Assembly (NCBI GenBank): GCA_947184155.2
Contig: CAMXCT020001438.1
Location: 36,001 to 100,000 of the forward strand
Direction of reading: 5' to 3'
Length of the DNA: 64,000 nt
Source: Cladocopium goreaui
Lineage: Eukaryota; Sar; Dinophyceae; Suessiales; Symbiodiniaceae
Position numbers and translations under genes: made by a program. This document shows positions 1 through 11,698 of this stretch, in pieces. The notes under the pieces were generated by a model that worked only from the letters and a program-made list of their open reading frames with translations, was not told where the DNA came from and ran no database searches. Within the stretch, counting starts at the first letter, position 1, and every line of letters starts with the position of its first letter.

Positions 1-165
1 GCGTCATTTTGCGTCATATTTTTGGTCCTTCCAAATGTGACTGACAGAGGGCAAAATCAGCAATTGTTCGATTTTTGGTCGCTCACTACTTTTCAGTCCA
101 GACCCAAAAAAATGCAGCTTTTGGATGTCCAGGTACATAAATATATATATATATATATATATATC

Positions 166-2153
166 GACGGACTGAAACTTAGAATGCCGCCATGTTTGTT
201 AAGATTTTTAACGGTGCCACTTAGAATGCCTTTTTTTTGGCCTCACTTAGAATGCCTCCATCGCTAAAACATTCAAACCTGCGAGCTGGACTTTTATGAG
301 GCATTCTAAGTGCGCATGATTATCGCCATATTTGGAGACCCTTTCAATATTTTTTTGGCCCAAGGCATTCTAAGTTTCAGTCCGTTGCTATTAGAGATGT
401 AGACTTAAACTCTTGATGGTATATAAAAATTTATGATATAATCCCCTGTTCTGGTGTGAATATGCTAGTTGTTGTCCCCTAAATCGCATTTGTGAGTAAG
501 GAAAGGAGAAAGGAAAGGAGAAAGGAAAGCAGAAAGGAAAGGAGAAAGGAAAGGAGAAAGGAAAGGAGAAAGGAAAGGAGAAAGGAAAGAAGAAAGGGGA
601 GAAAGGACAGGAGAAAGGACAGGAGAAAGGACAGGAGAAAGGAAAGGAGAAAGGAAAGGAGAAAGGAAAGGAGAAAGGAAAGGAGAAAGGAAAGGAAAAA
701 GAAAAGGATAATTGGAAAGGAGAAAGGAAAGGAACAAGGAAAGGAAAAAGGAAAGGGAAAAGGAAAGGAAAAAGGAAAGGAAAAAGGAAAGCAAAAAGGA
801 AAGGAAAAAGGAAAGGAAAAAGGAAAGGAAAAAGGAAGGAAAGGAAAAAGGAAAGGAAAAAGGAAAGGAAAAAGGAAAGGAAAAAGGAAAGGAAAAAGGA
901 AAGGGGAAGGGAAAGGAGAAAGGAAAGGAGAAAGGAAAGGAGAAAGGAAAGGAAAAAGGAAAGGAAAAAGGAAAGGAAAAAGGAAAGGAAAAAGGAAAGG
1001 AAAAAGGAAAGGAAAAAGGAAAGGAAAAAGGAAAGGAAAAGGGAAGGAAAAAGGAAAGGAAAAAGGAAAGGAAAAAGGAAAGGAAAAAGGAAAGGAAAAA
1101 GGAAAGCAAAAAGGAAAGGAAAAAGGAAAGCAAAAAGGAAAGGAAAGGAAAAAGGAAAGGAAAAAGGAAAGGAAAAAGGAAAGGAAAAGGAAAGGAAAAA
1201 GGAAAGGAAAAAGGAAAGGAAAAAGGAAAGGAAAAAGGAAAGGAAAAAGGAAAGGAAAGAGGAAAGGATTGGTGTGGCATTCTAAGTGTTACAAATGCAG
1301 CCGGGAGGTGCAAAAATCGTCAAGGAAACCATAATTCATGTGGAAATCAGCAAAAAAACATAAAACGCGTGCCCCCAAAACCCTTGGACGCATTCTATGT
1401 GTAACATTTTTGGCAGCATTCTAAGTGTAAAACCGTCTGGTTAACTTTCCAAAACGTCATTCTAAGTTTCAGTTCTCGACTATATATATTTATTTTTATG
1501 CTTTTGTAATATACAAATGAAAAATCGAGAGAACAATGAGCAAGCTCCCCTTCCTTGTAGTGAACTGTCGTTTCATAAAAACAACGTGCGTGTGATTGTA
1601 TGCGTGTGTGAGTGTGTGCAACAAGTTGAATTCTTTGCATATAAGTGGTGTGGCGTCAGTCGCTGGGATGGCGGCATAGCGGGCAGCGAGTGAAAGGAAA
1701 CCTCCCATGAGATTGGATTTATATACAATTATTCATATGAAATAGTAAATTTATACAATCCTTCAAACCATGTGTTTCACAAAAAAACAGAGATTTTGCA
1801 ACAGAATGATGACATTTGTATATGTTTTTGGCGGCATTCTATGTGGGCTGCACAAAGTACATAAAACCCCACGTATACCGAGTATTTTGAAAATATGGGC
1901 TTCAAACGTTTGACATGCTGTGACCTGGACTTTTTGGCCGGAGGCATTCTATGTGTGGCACTCAATCTCATATTACGCTGTAAATTCTCACAAAATTTAC
2001 CTACGAACGACTCATTACAAAAAGACCAGGTCAAATTACAGGTACCCGAAAATTGCATTTTACCAGGGTTTTTTAAGATTTTGCCCCCGCGGCGGCATTC
2101 TTTAGGACAGCGCGACCTGAAGGGGTGCGGCATTCTAAGTTTCAGTCCGTCAC
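166..2153. repeat. Zone of GGCATTCTAAGT motifs bounded by inverted repeats
   Basis: ACGGACTGAAACTTAGAATGCC near 166 and its reverse complement at about 2129-2152 bound the zone. A second right end lies at 362-385, so 166-385 alone looks like a small foldback element. About 13 copies of GGCATTCTAAGT, or variants such as GGCATTCTATGT, are scattered in both orientations. The polypurine block lies inside. Confidence 0.75.
492..1268. repeat. Polypurine GGAAAGGAAAAA tandem block
   Basis: About 780 bases of almost pure purine on the plus strand. It is built from 5-6-base units (GGAAA, GGAGAAA, GGAAAAA) with drift between sub-blocks. Such mirror-repeat polypurine tracts are known to be able to form triplex (H-DNA). 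Open frames across it come from composition, not coding. Confidence 0.95.
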
Positions 2154-2154
2154 T

Positions 2155-3139
2155 ATATATGTGTGGAGGTTAATGATGTCTGATGGTGGTTCATGATGAT
2201 TTCTGATGTGTGATTTGTGGTCTGATGGCGGTTGAATGTGACGATTTGACATTGTGGCTCCATCTGTTTTATTGAATAATGGTGCTTCGTAATGTGATGT
2301 CAAACATAGAGAATGGACATGCATCGAGAATACTCAGGACCCAGGACTCCCAGGACTAAGAAAAAATCCACAGGATGTTGTGTACATTACGTACGCAGCA
2401 TAGCTATACATTGGTAACTCCCATGTGGATAAGCATGCTAAGAGCTCACGGAAACAAACAATCTGAAAGTAACATGTGGGCCAGGTTCCAGTCGCAGGAG
2501 CGAAAAAGGTATGTCATGTATTAAAATATATTAAAATCACATGAGGTCATGAGCTCACCTTTTTAGCTTTTCATGTCCTCACAGAGGCGCACCTTGTCAC
2601 AGTCCTACATAGTCCTACTATATCACCCAGCTCTGTGCGCTTAGTCCACTGAGTCCACTTAGTCCGGTTTTTTTCGCCGGGATCAATATCTGCAATTCAT
2701 CGCCATCCAGAGATCACAACTCGAAAAATCCCAGCCGAAATCCGAAGGATCCGCAGTTTTATCCCGTAAGTTCTATCCCGTAAGCTCTTCCCAATTTGTG
2801 GATGAAATCACAACTTTTGGAGTTGTTATATGTTGTTATATTGCAACAGCGTTTTGGTGAAATCACAGGTTTTGTCAAATGTTCGTTTCTTATTGTTTTC
2901 ATCCTGATCTTCGTGTTTGCTGGCAAGGTCCCCGGTTTAGACCACTAAATCACATGAAATCCGTAATTTAACGTGTAAATCAGATATTTGATATGGTTGA
3001 AACATCTGAAATCCAGAAATTTATTGCATAAATGATAAATCACGTTAAAAGCCAAACTCATGTCAGTTTTAGATGCGAAAAACTCCTAGATGTATAGAGA
3101 TTTTATCCTTGGTTGTCTCCTCGTTTCAAAACGTTGACG
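2155..3139. other. No gene seen
   Basis: AT-rich sequence with no coding island, acceptor-linked open frame or clear repeat apart from short GATG-rich runs at 2170-2240. Confidence 0.5.
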
Positions 3140-3209
3140 TCATGACGTCCGCACCTCGAACAGCAAACATTCATCCAGCAAGGCCGCCGCGCGTGTGGTC
3201 TGCGTTAGG
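3140..3209 (-). CDS. Possible last exon (LLDECLLFEVRTS, stop)
   Basis: CCCACCAG acceptor; LTQTTRAAALLDECLLFEVR, then TS and TGA. A donor at GAG/GTGCGG is also possible, in which case it is internal. It is the lowest-coordinate coding island I can support, so it may be the 3' end of the coding sequence. Confidence 0.45.
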
Positions 3210-4904
3210 CTGGTGGGATCCCAGCAGCTTCGCCTTGAAAAATGCCACAGGGACTCGAATCAACTAAGTAAATGGCTAACCTGTGGCTAACCAGCAATTG
3301 GATTTACCAAAGGTTATCATTGCCATTGCTGGTTAGCCATTGATTGCTGGTTAGCCATTTATCCCGTTTGAACAAGGTAAATCTTCCCAGTAAATGGCTA
3401 ACCAGCAATGAGATATTTTCATAGCCCAAGAAGTAAGAAGATAATAAGTAGAGAATTAAGTAGAGTATAATCCTGTAACTGGGATAACCAAAATTCAACA
3501 ATTCAAATTAAGTACATCAATAGATAGAGAGTAATTAAGCAGCTATAACCAGCTATAACCCCACCCCAGTCACGGGATAAGCAACTTAAGTGACTTGTTA
3601 ACCAGGGTTAATCTGATCAATTACGGGGATTGCGCCTGGATTGTAAGAGTTGGGGACTCTGTAGTTGACTCATGTAGTACTGGTTGGTGGTAGATCACCC
3701 CCTCTGAAAAATGATGGACTTCGTCAGTTGGGATGATGACATTCCCAATATATGGAAAAATAAAATTCATGTTCCAAACCACCAACCAGTAGTAGTAGAT
3801 TCGTAGATGCCTAAGCCAATCCCATGAAATTTAGCAGTTTCTCGTTTCACACTTGGACATCATGAATTCTGTATATCGAGTAACATTGGATAGAAATAGT
3901 TGTTTAAATCTGTGACACCCTGCAGTGTTACAGCTTCTCAACTCCTAGAGGGCCATGGAATGCTAGGGATCAGCACCTATAAATACCATATTTGGAGGGG
4001 CATGCACATCCATTTGCCGTCATTTTGTTTGGGTGAACGGCAGGGGTACCAGGGTTTGATCCCCATGTGCTTTCCAACCACTCCATCACCGGGAGACAGT
4101 CTTCGTGCCACTTCCGGGAAGATGCACTTCTGGACATTTTGGGCACCAACCTGCACTAATTGTTTTTTGTTTTCATGGCCAAGGAGCATGCAGTGGAAGA
4201 AAAACATTATGTATAGTAAGTGGTTTCCGATTTCTTGGTTGATAGATGAGCACATAGATAGAAAGAAACAAAGATACATAGATAGATCGATAGATAGATA
4301 GCAAGTGATTGGTTGACTATAGTAGTTTGGTTGGTGGTAAACCACCCCATTCCGATACTTGGCATCATCACTAGACAGCTTTTCTTGTCACCTACCCTGA
4401 CTGGTGATAATCAAGCCATCAACAGGTTCAAGAAGGCTGCTTACTGGTTCTGAAGGCCGCTGGGGTTTCTGAAAGAGAAATCGCTCTGGTCACTCATAAA
4501 CAAAAAATAATCACGCAGGCTGCCGCCTGTAAAGATTGTAGTAAAGCCTGTAGCTGGTTGTTTAACACAAAATGGGAGCGCCCAATAAGTGCTAAAACAA
4601 ACAACGCCATCTAAAACAAGATCAGGATCTTCATCACGAATTGTGAGTTTGTGCCCCCATCCAAATCCATCATACCAGCTCAACATAGCTTTAAATCATC
4701 CGACATCATCCATGTTTCTTCTAGGCCATCCAAGGTTAGTTTTCTGAACAATCTTCCAAAACAAGTCAATATGTTCATTAAAATAATCTTAAATACTTGA
4801 AGATTATTTAAAACAATCTCAAACAAAAAAACATGAAACAATCTGAAATCATCTAATATCATCTAAGACAATCCTCAAAGGTTGACCGTTTTGGGGAAAA
4901 AAAC
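3210..4904. other. Intron-like stretch with repeats
   Basis: Contains a full family-B foldback element (3679-3790), a degenerate half copy near 4322, repeated GGTTAGCCA motifs at 3270-3410, and a (GATA)n run at 4263-4302. No supported exon. Confidence 0.5.
3679..3790. mobile_element. Family-B foldback element
   Basis: Ends ACTGGTTGGTGG and its inverse CCACCAACCAGT, with the internal motifs CCCCTCTGAAAAAT and TTGGGATGATGACATTCCCAA. Homologous copies lie at 11.3, 13.7, 15.8, 30.1, 30.6, 32.5-33.0 and 39.4 kb. No coding capacity, so it is MITE-like. Confidence 0.85.
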
Positions 4905-4974
4905 GTTCGTCAGGCCCAAGGCGCTCGGTGTCGGGATCATCATCCCCCATGAGCTCGGTGAAGGAGGCCATTTC
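4905..4974 (-). CDS. Acidic exon (EMASFTELMGDDDPDTERLG)
   Basis: GCGCTAG acceptor and GTTTTT donor, 70 nt; EMASFTELMGDDDPDTERLG, then PDE. A (GATA)n/(GGAT)n microsatellite at 5007-5075 lies immediately upstream in the transcript. Confidence 0.6.
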
Positions 4975-5006
4975 CTAGCGCCAGTTTGCTTGTACATCTC
5001 TGTTTA

Positions 5007-5075
5007 GATAGATAGATAGATAGATAGATAGACAGATAGATGGATGGATGGATAGATAGATAGATAGATAGATAG
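5007..5075. repeat. (GATA)n/(GGAT)n microsatellite
   Basis: Tetranucleotide run GATA with a GGATGGATGG interruption. Confidence 0.9.
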
Positions 5076-5509
5076 GTAACATCGAATCTTTTATCATACA
5101 TATACAAATATGATACCTTAACATATACATGTATATATACATTATTGATAATGAACAATGTATATATATATATATACATTTGGGGTGGGGTACATTATGA
5201 TAATTCACTGATCTAATAAAAGGCTATTTTGGGATAGTTACCCCAGTCCTAACCGTCATTCCAGTGAAATGTGGGCCACGACAATGTGTCACCCTCCTCT
5301 ATCAATGGTCTGTCAATGAGCTTCCCCATGGCCAGGTCAGTTTGTCATAGCGTATGGGTTGCCAACAAAGGGATCTGGATCCAAATGATGAATGTTTCCT
5401 CCGCTGAAATCTCATGGCTTCGCTGATCTTATGTGTTTTGCTTCTTAAATTTTCTAAAATGGGATCAAATAGGTGCGTCTGCAAATAGGCTAAGCCTCAA
5501 TCCATCACG

Positions 5510-5511
<2 letters not shown>

Positions 5512-5545
<34 letters not shown>
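5512..5545. repeat. (CT)n microsatellite
   Basis: CTCTCT run, broken once by TTT. Confidence 0.9.
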
Positions 5546-5546
<1 letters not shown>

Positions 5547-5668
5547 TCCCTTTTAGATGGCACTTTCGGATCCACTTTAGATGGATTTTCATATATTTTC
5601 ATAGAGTGTCCCCATTAAACATCATTAAACTGCTTATTTCGGTGCCGAAAAACATCGCAAAACCAGAC

Positions 5669-5843
5669 AGATCCAGATCTCCCAAGGTCCCAAAGGCCCC
5701 AAGTCCTCGAACCAGTCGAAGGCCTCGAGCTGCGTGGAAGTCATGGCCTTCCTGGGGCCCCACAAGGCGGCCGAGGCGCCGCCAGCGTCGGTCACAAGGC
5801 TCAAGGGGTCCCACCTGGAGGGTGCTGGGCCAGTAGAAACCCT
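5669..5843 (-). CDS. Exon, 58 codons, starting at an element end
   Basis: The exon follows TTTACCAG, the end of the foldback element 5839-5943. It reads RVSTGPAPSRWDPLSLVTDA, then GGASAALWGPRKAMTSTQLE and AFDWFEDLGPLGPWEIWI, to a GTCTGG donor. A later acceptor (GGCCCAG) would shorten it. Possible folded segment; unrecognised. Confidence 0.65.
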
Positions 5844-5943
5844 CTGGTAAACATACAAAAAGCTATAGATGGCCCATGGAAATAGATGGTTTATCTATTA
5901 AAAATGGTGATTTTCTATAGCTATGTGAAATTACCAGAGGGTA
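5839..5943. mobile_element. Family-A palindromic (introner-like) element
   Basis: Ends ACCCTCTGGTAAAC...AATTACCAGAGGGTA, about 105 bp, with AGCTATGTGAAATTACCAG at one end. On the minus strand it starts CTG/GTAATT and ends TTTACCAG/AGG at the next exon. Copies at 8.4, 22.3, 22.6, 24.6, 30.8, 36.8, 38.3, 57.4 and (diverged) 59.1 kb. Confidence 0.85.
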
Positions 5944-7268
5944 GTTTTAGTAAGCTGCGAAAAGTAGAGAACTAGATGGAACTAGGCCATCTACAGGGCA
6001 ACTTACATAGCTTTTTGATTTGCAATCCATCCTGTGATTCTAGTTTTTGAATGATTTTGATACGTGTCGGCATCTTTTTCATGGGTTGCTTTAGATGACC
6101 CTCCCCGTCCCAATCACTGCACTGATGCTGAGGAGATTAAGCGTCTTTTCCACATTTAAAATAGTTGCAATGGCAATGAATGAAAATGGCAATGGGAAAT
6201 CTCAACTGTCAACGACTGAACCCTCATTATTAAAATCCTTGTGTCTATCCAAAAAAGGATGGGGTTTACCCGCAATATCCCATCAAGTACTGGGGACCAT
6301 ATGACTTTCTCAACCATGAGTGACATTGGGTACCTTTTTCATGTTCAATCCAACCCAGCTAAGGCTAGGGGGTTCGATGATGTTGCATTGAGGCTGGTCA
6401 TTTGTGAAACATGGAGCACTTGGAGAATCTAACCAATCAGTATATCACTCGTGAGGAAGTTCTTGGGTAAGGGAAAATTGATTCATGAAGACTTGAGGCT
6501 ATGGCTGGAAAATCCAACAATGTAACACGTGAAGTCGTGGAGTGGAAAATGGAATGTGCCTCAACAATGGCAATGTTGAGGGGAACATGATGAGAATCCT
6601 TAAGATTTTGGGGTGTCCTAGATATTTTCAATGAAACCCAAATGATATGACCGATTGGCCATCCATAAAAGGGCCAACCCCAAATCCAAGATCTGTTGCA
6701 TCATCTTCTTTCGTCGTTGGAGGGTCTGTCATGGCCCTCCTCCAACCCTCGGCACCAGAAGGTGGAATGCTCCACGAAAAAACTAAAGACCTCCGGTAGG
6801 GAGAGATGCACAAAGGCCTCGCAAAAGAAACTACGCAGGAGGGAGGTCCAGGTCTCAAGTGGGGATGGGCCATCTATGATATAATATTTGAATATATTTG
6901 CGCGGATGAAATGAATGAACATCATTTGCAAATTTGATTTGAAAAGCAGAGAGCCAGAGATTTGAACCCAACAGTCTGCTCATGTCCAATCCACACTGCG
7001 GTAAACCCAAGCATAAACCTACCACTTGGGGATGTTTTATACCATGAAAGCGATGATTTCTGTGATAGCTTTTCTTGGCTTTAACACATTATCCATTCAG
7101 TAATGTCAATTACTGGGCGGACGTTGTTTCTTACCCCAGGCACCCAGAAGTTACCCCATCCCAATGGCACACAGGGTTGCCCCAGGCACACAACATGAAC
7201 CCAGTAATATCCAGAATGATCTTTGAAGCTTCAAACTTTGGGAGGCTCCATGGTCCGCTGCCAGCAAC

Positions 7269-7318
7269 CTGTCCTGCCGGTACTCATCCTGCAGCTTCTG
7301 CTTCGCAGACTTCAGAGC
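7269..7318 (-). CDS. Coiled-coil exon (ALKSAKQKLQDEYRQD)
   Basis: GTGTAG acceptor and ACAG/GTTGCT donor, 50 nt. Phase 0 in, 2 out. Strong helical pattern; forms one continuous helix with the two exons before it. Confidence 0.68.
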
Positions 7319-7506
7319 CTACACATTCCGCATAAATCGCTGATCCGATCTTTCCGGATGCATCACTTAAGACCATTGATTTGTGACTTTTAAAAGCCTC
7401 ATAAATCACCATGTTTCTAGAGTTTGCTCTATTTTTCCCATAGTTTTCCCATAGTTTTCACCACTTCCAAAGCTCCACCCTGCCCCAACGTCCAACGTTT
7501 CCCTGC

Positions 7507-7548
7507 CTTCAGCACCGCGCTTGCACTGGCAAACTCCTCGGAGACGTC
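7507..7548 (-). CDS. Small coiled-coil exon (DVSEEFASASAVLK)
   Basis: TTGGAG acceptor and AAG/GCAGGG (GC) donor, 14 codons, phase 0 to 0. The frame is also open on both sides, so it may be longer. Joins ALKSAKQKL of the next exon. Confidence 0.6.
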
Positions 7549-7737
7549 CTCCAAGAGTTTCCAGCGATACGTGGAGAAAAACCATGGGATATTATTGTTG
7601 AGCAGCTTATAGAAAAACCATGGGATATCCCTTTTTCCCTTTCCTGTTACTGCACTAAGTGCTTGGAACTTGCAGGTGGTTCCGGCAACCAAAGTAACTT
7701 TACGTCGCACGGCAACCAAAGTAACTGTAAGTAATTG

Positions 7738-7780
7738 TATAGATTTATCATGGGATATCATGGGATATCATGGGATATCA
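7738..7780. repeat. 10-bp tandem repeat
   Basis: ATCATGGGAT repeated about four times. Confidence 0.85.
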
Positions 7781-8410
7781 CCAGTAATTATTGTAGTGGT
7801 GTATTCTTTTGGGTGAAACATAGCTGGTGTAGTGGATGTGTATATATATATATAGCTGTTTATATCCCATAACCAGCTTAATACATAGCTTGTAATACTG
7901 TACATATATACATACATATACATGTTAACATGAATGGGTAAATCATTGTAATTAACATGTAATGTTATATATTAGTTATTCCAAAAAAAAACACGGGATG
8001 ACTAATTTAGCCACTAGTGTACCACTATCAATCATATTGAAATGTAACTCTAGTTGTTATATTACTATAGGGGTGTGAACCAACTATAGATTAATGTGAC
8101 ATGCACATATGTAATATAATATATGTAGATAGTTGGGTTAACTTTATATCCACCTACAAAGAAAACAAAGACATACTAAATACATCAATACATCTTGGCT
8201 ATCAATACTTTTGTGACTATATGTGATTGGGTATACAATGGCTAAATGTGTAGTGTTACCGGTATACGGTATATACTACATACTTGTCAACAAGCTATAG
8301 GTTAACCAACTTTTCTATACCCAAGTTTTCATACCCAAGTACAAACATTATAGATTTATAATCGGATATACTATGGGTATATGGTATTCTATGCATATAT
8401 AAAGGGATAA

Positions 8411-8516
8411 TACCCTCTGGCAAACTAACATAGCCATGGAAAATCACCATTTTTAATTCGTAAATCAACTATAAATGGTCATTTTCAATAGCAAACTGTT
8501 TGTTTACCAGAGGGTA
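8411..8516. mobile_element. Family-A palindromic element
   Basis: TACCCTCTGG...CCAGAGGGTA, with CAAACTAACATAGCCATGG at the left and the AATCACCATTTTTAAT core. Confidence 0.88.
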
Positions 8517-8713
8517 ATATAATCTATAACTATGGATAATGCAACCCCCCAAAGATGCCGAAACGTGTCCCAACCATCGGGGTTGATCTCTTTAAGATAT
8601 TCGCGCACAAGGTGTATTCCTTTGTTTTGTTTTGCTGGTTTTCAAGGGCGTGCAAATTATATATGTTTAAAACGATATATAACGCATAAAAATCCATATG
8701 CCTCAGCTGGCAC

Positions 8714-8778
8714 TTCCCAATCCTCCAGCAACTGTCGATGCACCGCTGCGCAAAAGCTGCCTTGCGGTACATCCCAAA
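8714..8778 (-). CDS. Exon (WDVPQGSFCAAVHRQLLED)
   Basis: CTTAAG acceptor and GAA/GTGCCA donor, 65 nt, phase 0 out. The end LLEDWE joins the next exon's DVSEEF in phase 0. About 200 bp upstream of the foldback element 8411-8516 in transcript order. Confidence 0.6.
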
Positions 8779-9239
8779 CTTAAGCCATACAAGTCAACTT
8801 GTTGGTGGTCTTCACCCTAAACCCGAAACAAATTCACCATGCAAGTGGATTTCTAGCCAGAAACAACAGGCCAGGTGCAACATCTCAAGGAATCCTTGTC
8901 ACCTGGTGGGAAGAAAACACCAGCCACGATACAAACCGACAGACATTGGATGAAACATTGGTGCAGGAGACCGTTCAAATCTATTTCTTTGGGTAATTAA
9001 AACCCGGGATGAACGCACCTTTGTTGGTTAATGAGGGGGCTCCTTCCAAATAGCATTTTGTAAAACTAAAATAATCAGTCAACACGTCAAGGGGTTCATG
9101 GATCCAGGACTGGCAATTTTTAATATTTTTTAGATTATGTGCCACCATGTCTTCACCGCCAAGTTGCGTCGGTCTTTGGCCGTTTGTTCCAAGCCTTGGC
9201 TGAATAAGAGTCAATGAACACGTATCAATTGCCCGTCTC

Positions 9240-10520
9240 GGCCCTGTAGGTTGGCAACCTACAGCCCAGGCAGCCCCTAAAATGCCTTTCATCTGCTTGT
9301 CTTAGACCTGTAGGTAGGCAACCTACCAGTAAAGCGTGGAAGCCGCCAAAAAGCGTATCGTTGGCCATCTTTGCCTTGTAGGTTGGCAATCTACAGCCTG
9401 GGCAGCCCCTACAACGCCTATCATTCGCCATCTTAGTCCTGTAGGTTAAAATGCCTATCATTTGCCAGTATTGGCGGTATTAGCCCTGTAGGTTGGCAAC
9501 CTAAAGCATGGGAAGCCCATGAAATGCCTATCATCTGCCCGTCTCGTGCCTGTAGGTTGGCAACCTACAGCCGGCAGCCCCTGAGATGCCTTTCATTTGC
9601 TTGTCTTGGCTGTAGGTTGCCAACCTACAGGGCTAGGACGGGCAGGTGATACACATCCCAAGCTGCAAAGGTTGGCAACCTACAGGGCTAACAGGGGCAG
9701 GTGATAGACATTTTAAGGCTTCCCAGGCCCCTAAAATGCCTTTCATCTCCCTGCTTAGCCCTGTAGGAAGCCCTAAAATGCATATCTTCTGGCCGTCTGG
9801 AGCCCTGTAGGTCAGAAATTTGCAGCTAAACTGCCTATCATTTTCCCGTCTTTGCCCTGTAGGTTGGCAACCTACAGCCTAGGACGTCTCTAAAATGCCT
9901 AGCATTTGCCCGTCTTAGACATGTAGGTTGGCAACCTACGGCCTGGGAAGCGTGAAGCCCCTAAGATGCTTTTCATCTGCTTGTCTTAGCCCTGTAGGTT
10001 GGCAACCTACAGCGTGAGATCTGCTTGTCTTAGACCTGTAGGTTGGCAACCTACAGCATGGGAAGCCTCTAAAAAGCATATCATTGGCCGTCTTTGACAT
10101 GTAGGTTGGCAACCTAAAGCCTGGGAAGCCCCTACAATGCCTATCATTTGCCGTTTTAGGTTGGCAACCTACAACCTGGGAAGCCCCTAAAATGCCTATC
10201 ATTTGCCCCTATCATGCCAGTCTTAGCCCTGTAGGTTGGCAACTTACAGCCTGGGAAGCGGGAAGCCCCTAAGATGCTTTTCATCTGCTTGTCTTAGCCC
10301 TGTAGGTTGGCAACCTACAGCCTGGAAAGCGGGAAGCCCCTAAGATGCTTTTCATCTGCTTGTCTTAGACCTGTAGGTTTGCAACCTACAGCGAGGGAAG
10401 CCTCTAGAAAACCTATCATTTTGCCGTCTTTGCCCTGTAGGTTGGCAACCTACAGCTTGGGAAGCCCTACAATGCCTATCAGCTGCCCGTCTGAGCCCTG
10501 TAGGCAACACTTTTTGATTT
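9240..10520. repeat. Hairpin satellite, about 22 copies
   Basis: A palindrome CTGTAGGTTGGCAACCTACA recurs every 45-75 bases (for example 9246, 9551, 9858, 9992, 10037, 10300, 10436). It is separated by a second conserved unit containing GGGAAGCCCCTAAAATGCC and ATCATTTGCCCGTCTTAGCC. Two decayed copies extend to about 10660. Each unit could extrude as a stem-loop. Confidence 0.93.
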
Positions 10521-11343
10521 TCATTGATTGTCTCTCCTTCCTCTCACTGTCACTGTCACGGTCACTTTCATCATTGTATCTTATATTTGGCCAAGTGCTC
10601 CTTCCCTACAGCGTGGTAATCAATGATACCTACCATTGGCCAGTTTTAGCCTTGTATGTCCGTAATCTACAGCCTGCCCTAGCCCAAAAATTAGTCCTGG
10701 CAGCATAGGACAGCCCCTAAGCTGCCTATCAGGTTGTGGACAGACTTAGCGAGCCCACCTGGCCGAGGGGCCATCCTCTTCGCTGTGATCTGATGTGTCC
10801 CAGCCATCAGTTTCCTGGCGCTGGCGTTTGTCGATATGGGACAGGTACAGGCCCCCCATTTTGCACTATACCTCTAATCCTATAGGTGTTTTTGCTTGGG
10901 ATGTCATTGTGCGAATGGCTCCCTACGCAAGAAACAAAAATTGAAGTGCCCTCAGCGGATGGTCCGGTTGACCTGAAGGGGAATTGCGCGCACACACACA
11001 AAGTATACCAACATAATTGGTACCGCATATATGGTTCCCTCATTATTAGCCCCATTATATTTCACTAAATCCATCTAATATAATCTAATGTGGTGAAAAC
11101 AATAATACACAATCCCGAAAATCATCATAAATTGGTGGTATAAACCATTCCCAAATGGGTTGGTTTATGGCATTGTTTTACCCACATTCCATGCGCAGAA
11201 GTAAACATCTATGTTATCTATCCATCCATCTATCTGTATAACATATGGCAAATCTCATGTCACTTTATATCCCCATATGCTCCATGTATGGAATATTTAC
11301 CAACATTTACCACATACATGAACCAAATGTAGGTAAATATACT

Positions 11344-11447
11344 ATCTGGTTGGTGGTTTCAACCCCTCTGAAAAATATTAGTCGGTTGGGATTATTATTC
11401 CCAACATTTTCGGAAAAATACAAAATGTTCCAAACCACCAACCAGAT
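11344..11447. mobile_element. Family-B foldback element
   Basis: ATCTGGTTGGTGGTTT and its inverse bound 104 bp with the shared CCCCTCTGAAAAATATTAGT core. Confidence 0.88.
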
Positions 11448-11538
11448 ATAGTCATATATCTATAGTTATGTTGGCTATATATGTATATATATATATATAT
11501 AAATAACTATCTATAGAAATGATATGTGATATACTAAC

Positions 11539-11569
<31 letters not shown>

Positions 11570-11611
11570 GGGATATTCCACAAAAATCACCATGAAATCC
11601 CCGAAGTCGAC

Positions 11612-11698
11612 CTGCTTCGCTCGCGACTTCCGCCGTTCCAAGCGCCGCGCCACGGAGCGCTGCGTCGCGCTGCGCGCCGCCTCGGCCGCTTCGGTGTC
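11612..11698 (-). CDS. Coiled-coil exon, 29 codons
   Basis: ACCGAG acceptor and CAG/GTCGAC donor, phase 0 to 0. Reads DTEAAEAARSATQRSVARRL, then ERRKSRAKQ. Very GC-rich island between (TA)n tracts. Confidence 0.7.

Noticed and set aside
465..1404. Long open frames of Lys/Glu/Gly/Arg or Phe/Ser/Leu repeats on both strands
   Set aside because: They follow from the polypurine repeat; the composition has no coding signature and both strands are open.
4940..5208. Tyr/Ile/Ser-Leu repeat open frames over GATA/TCTA microsatellites (also at 21.0 and 38.9 kb)
   Set aside because: Tetranucleotide repeats translated; not genes.
6696..6931. GC-moderate island with open frames on both strands, e.g. LSLPEVFSFFVEHSTFW on minus
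   Set aside because: Three frames look equally plausible and no good acceptor/donor pair was found.
9240..10520. CRISPR array
   Set aside because: The segments between palindromes are themselves repeated, spacing varies, no cas genes occur and the DNA is eukaryotic.
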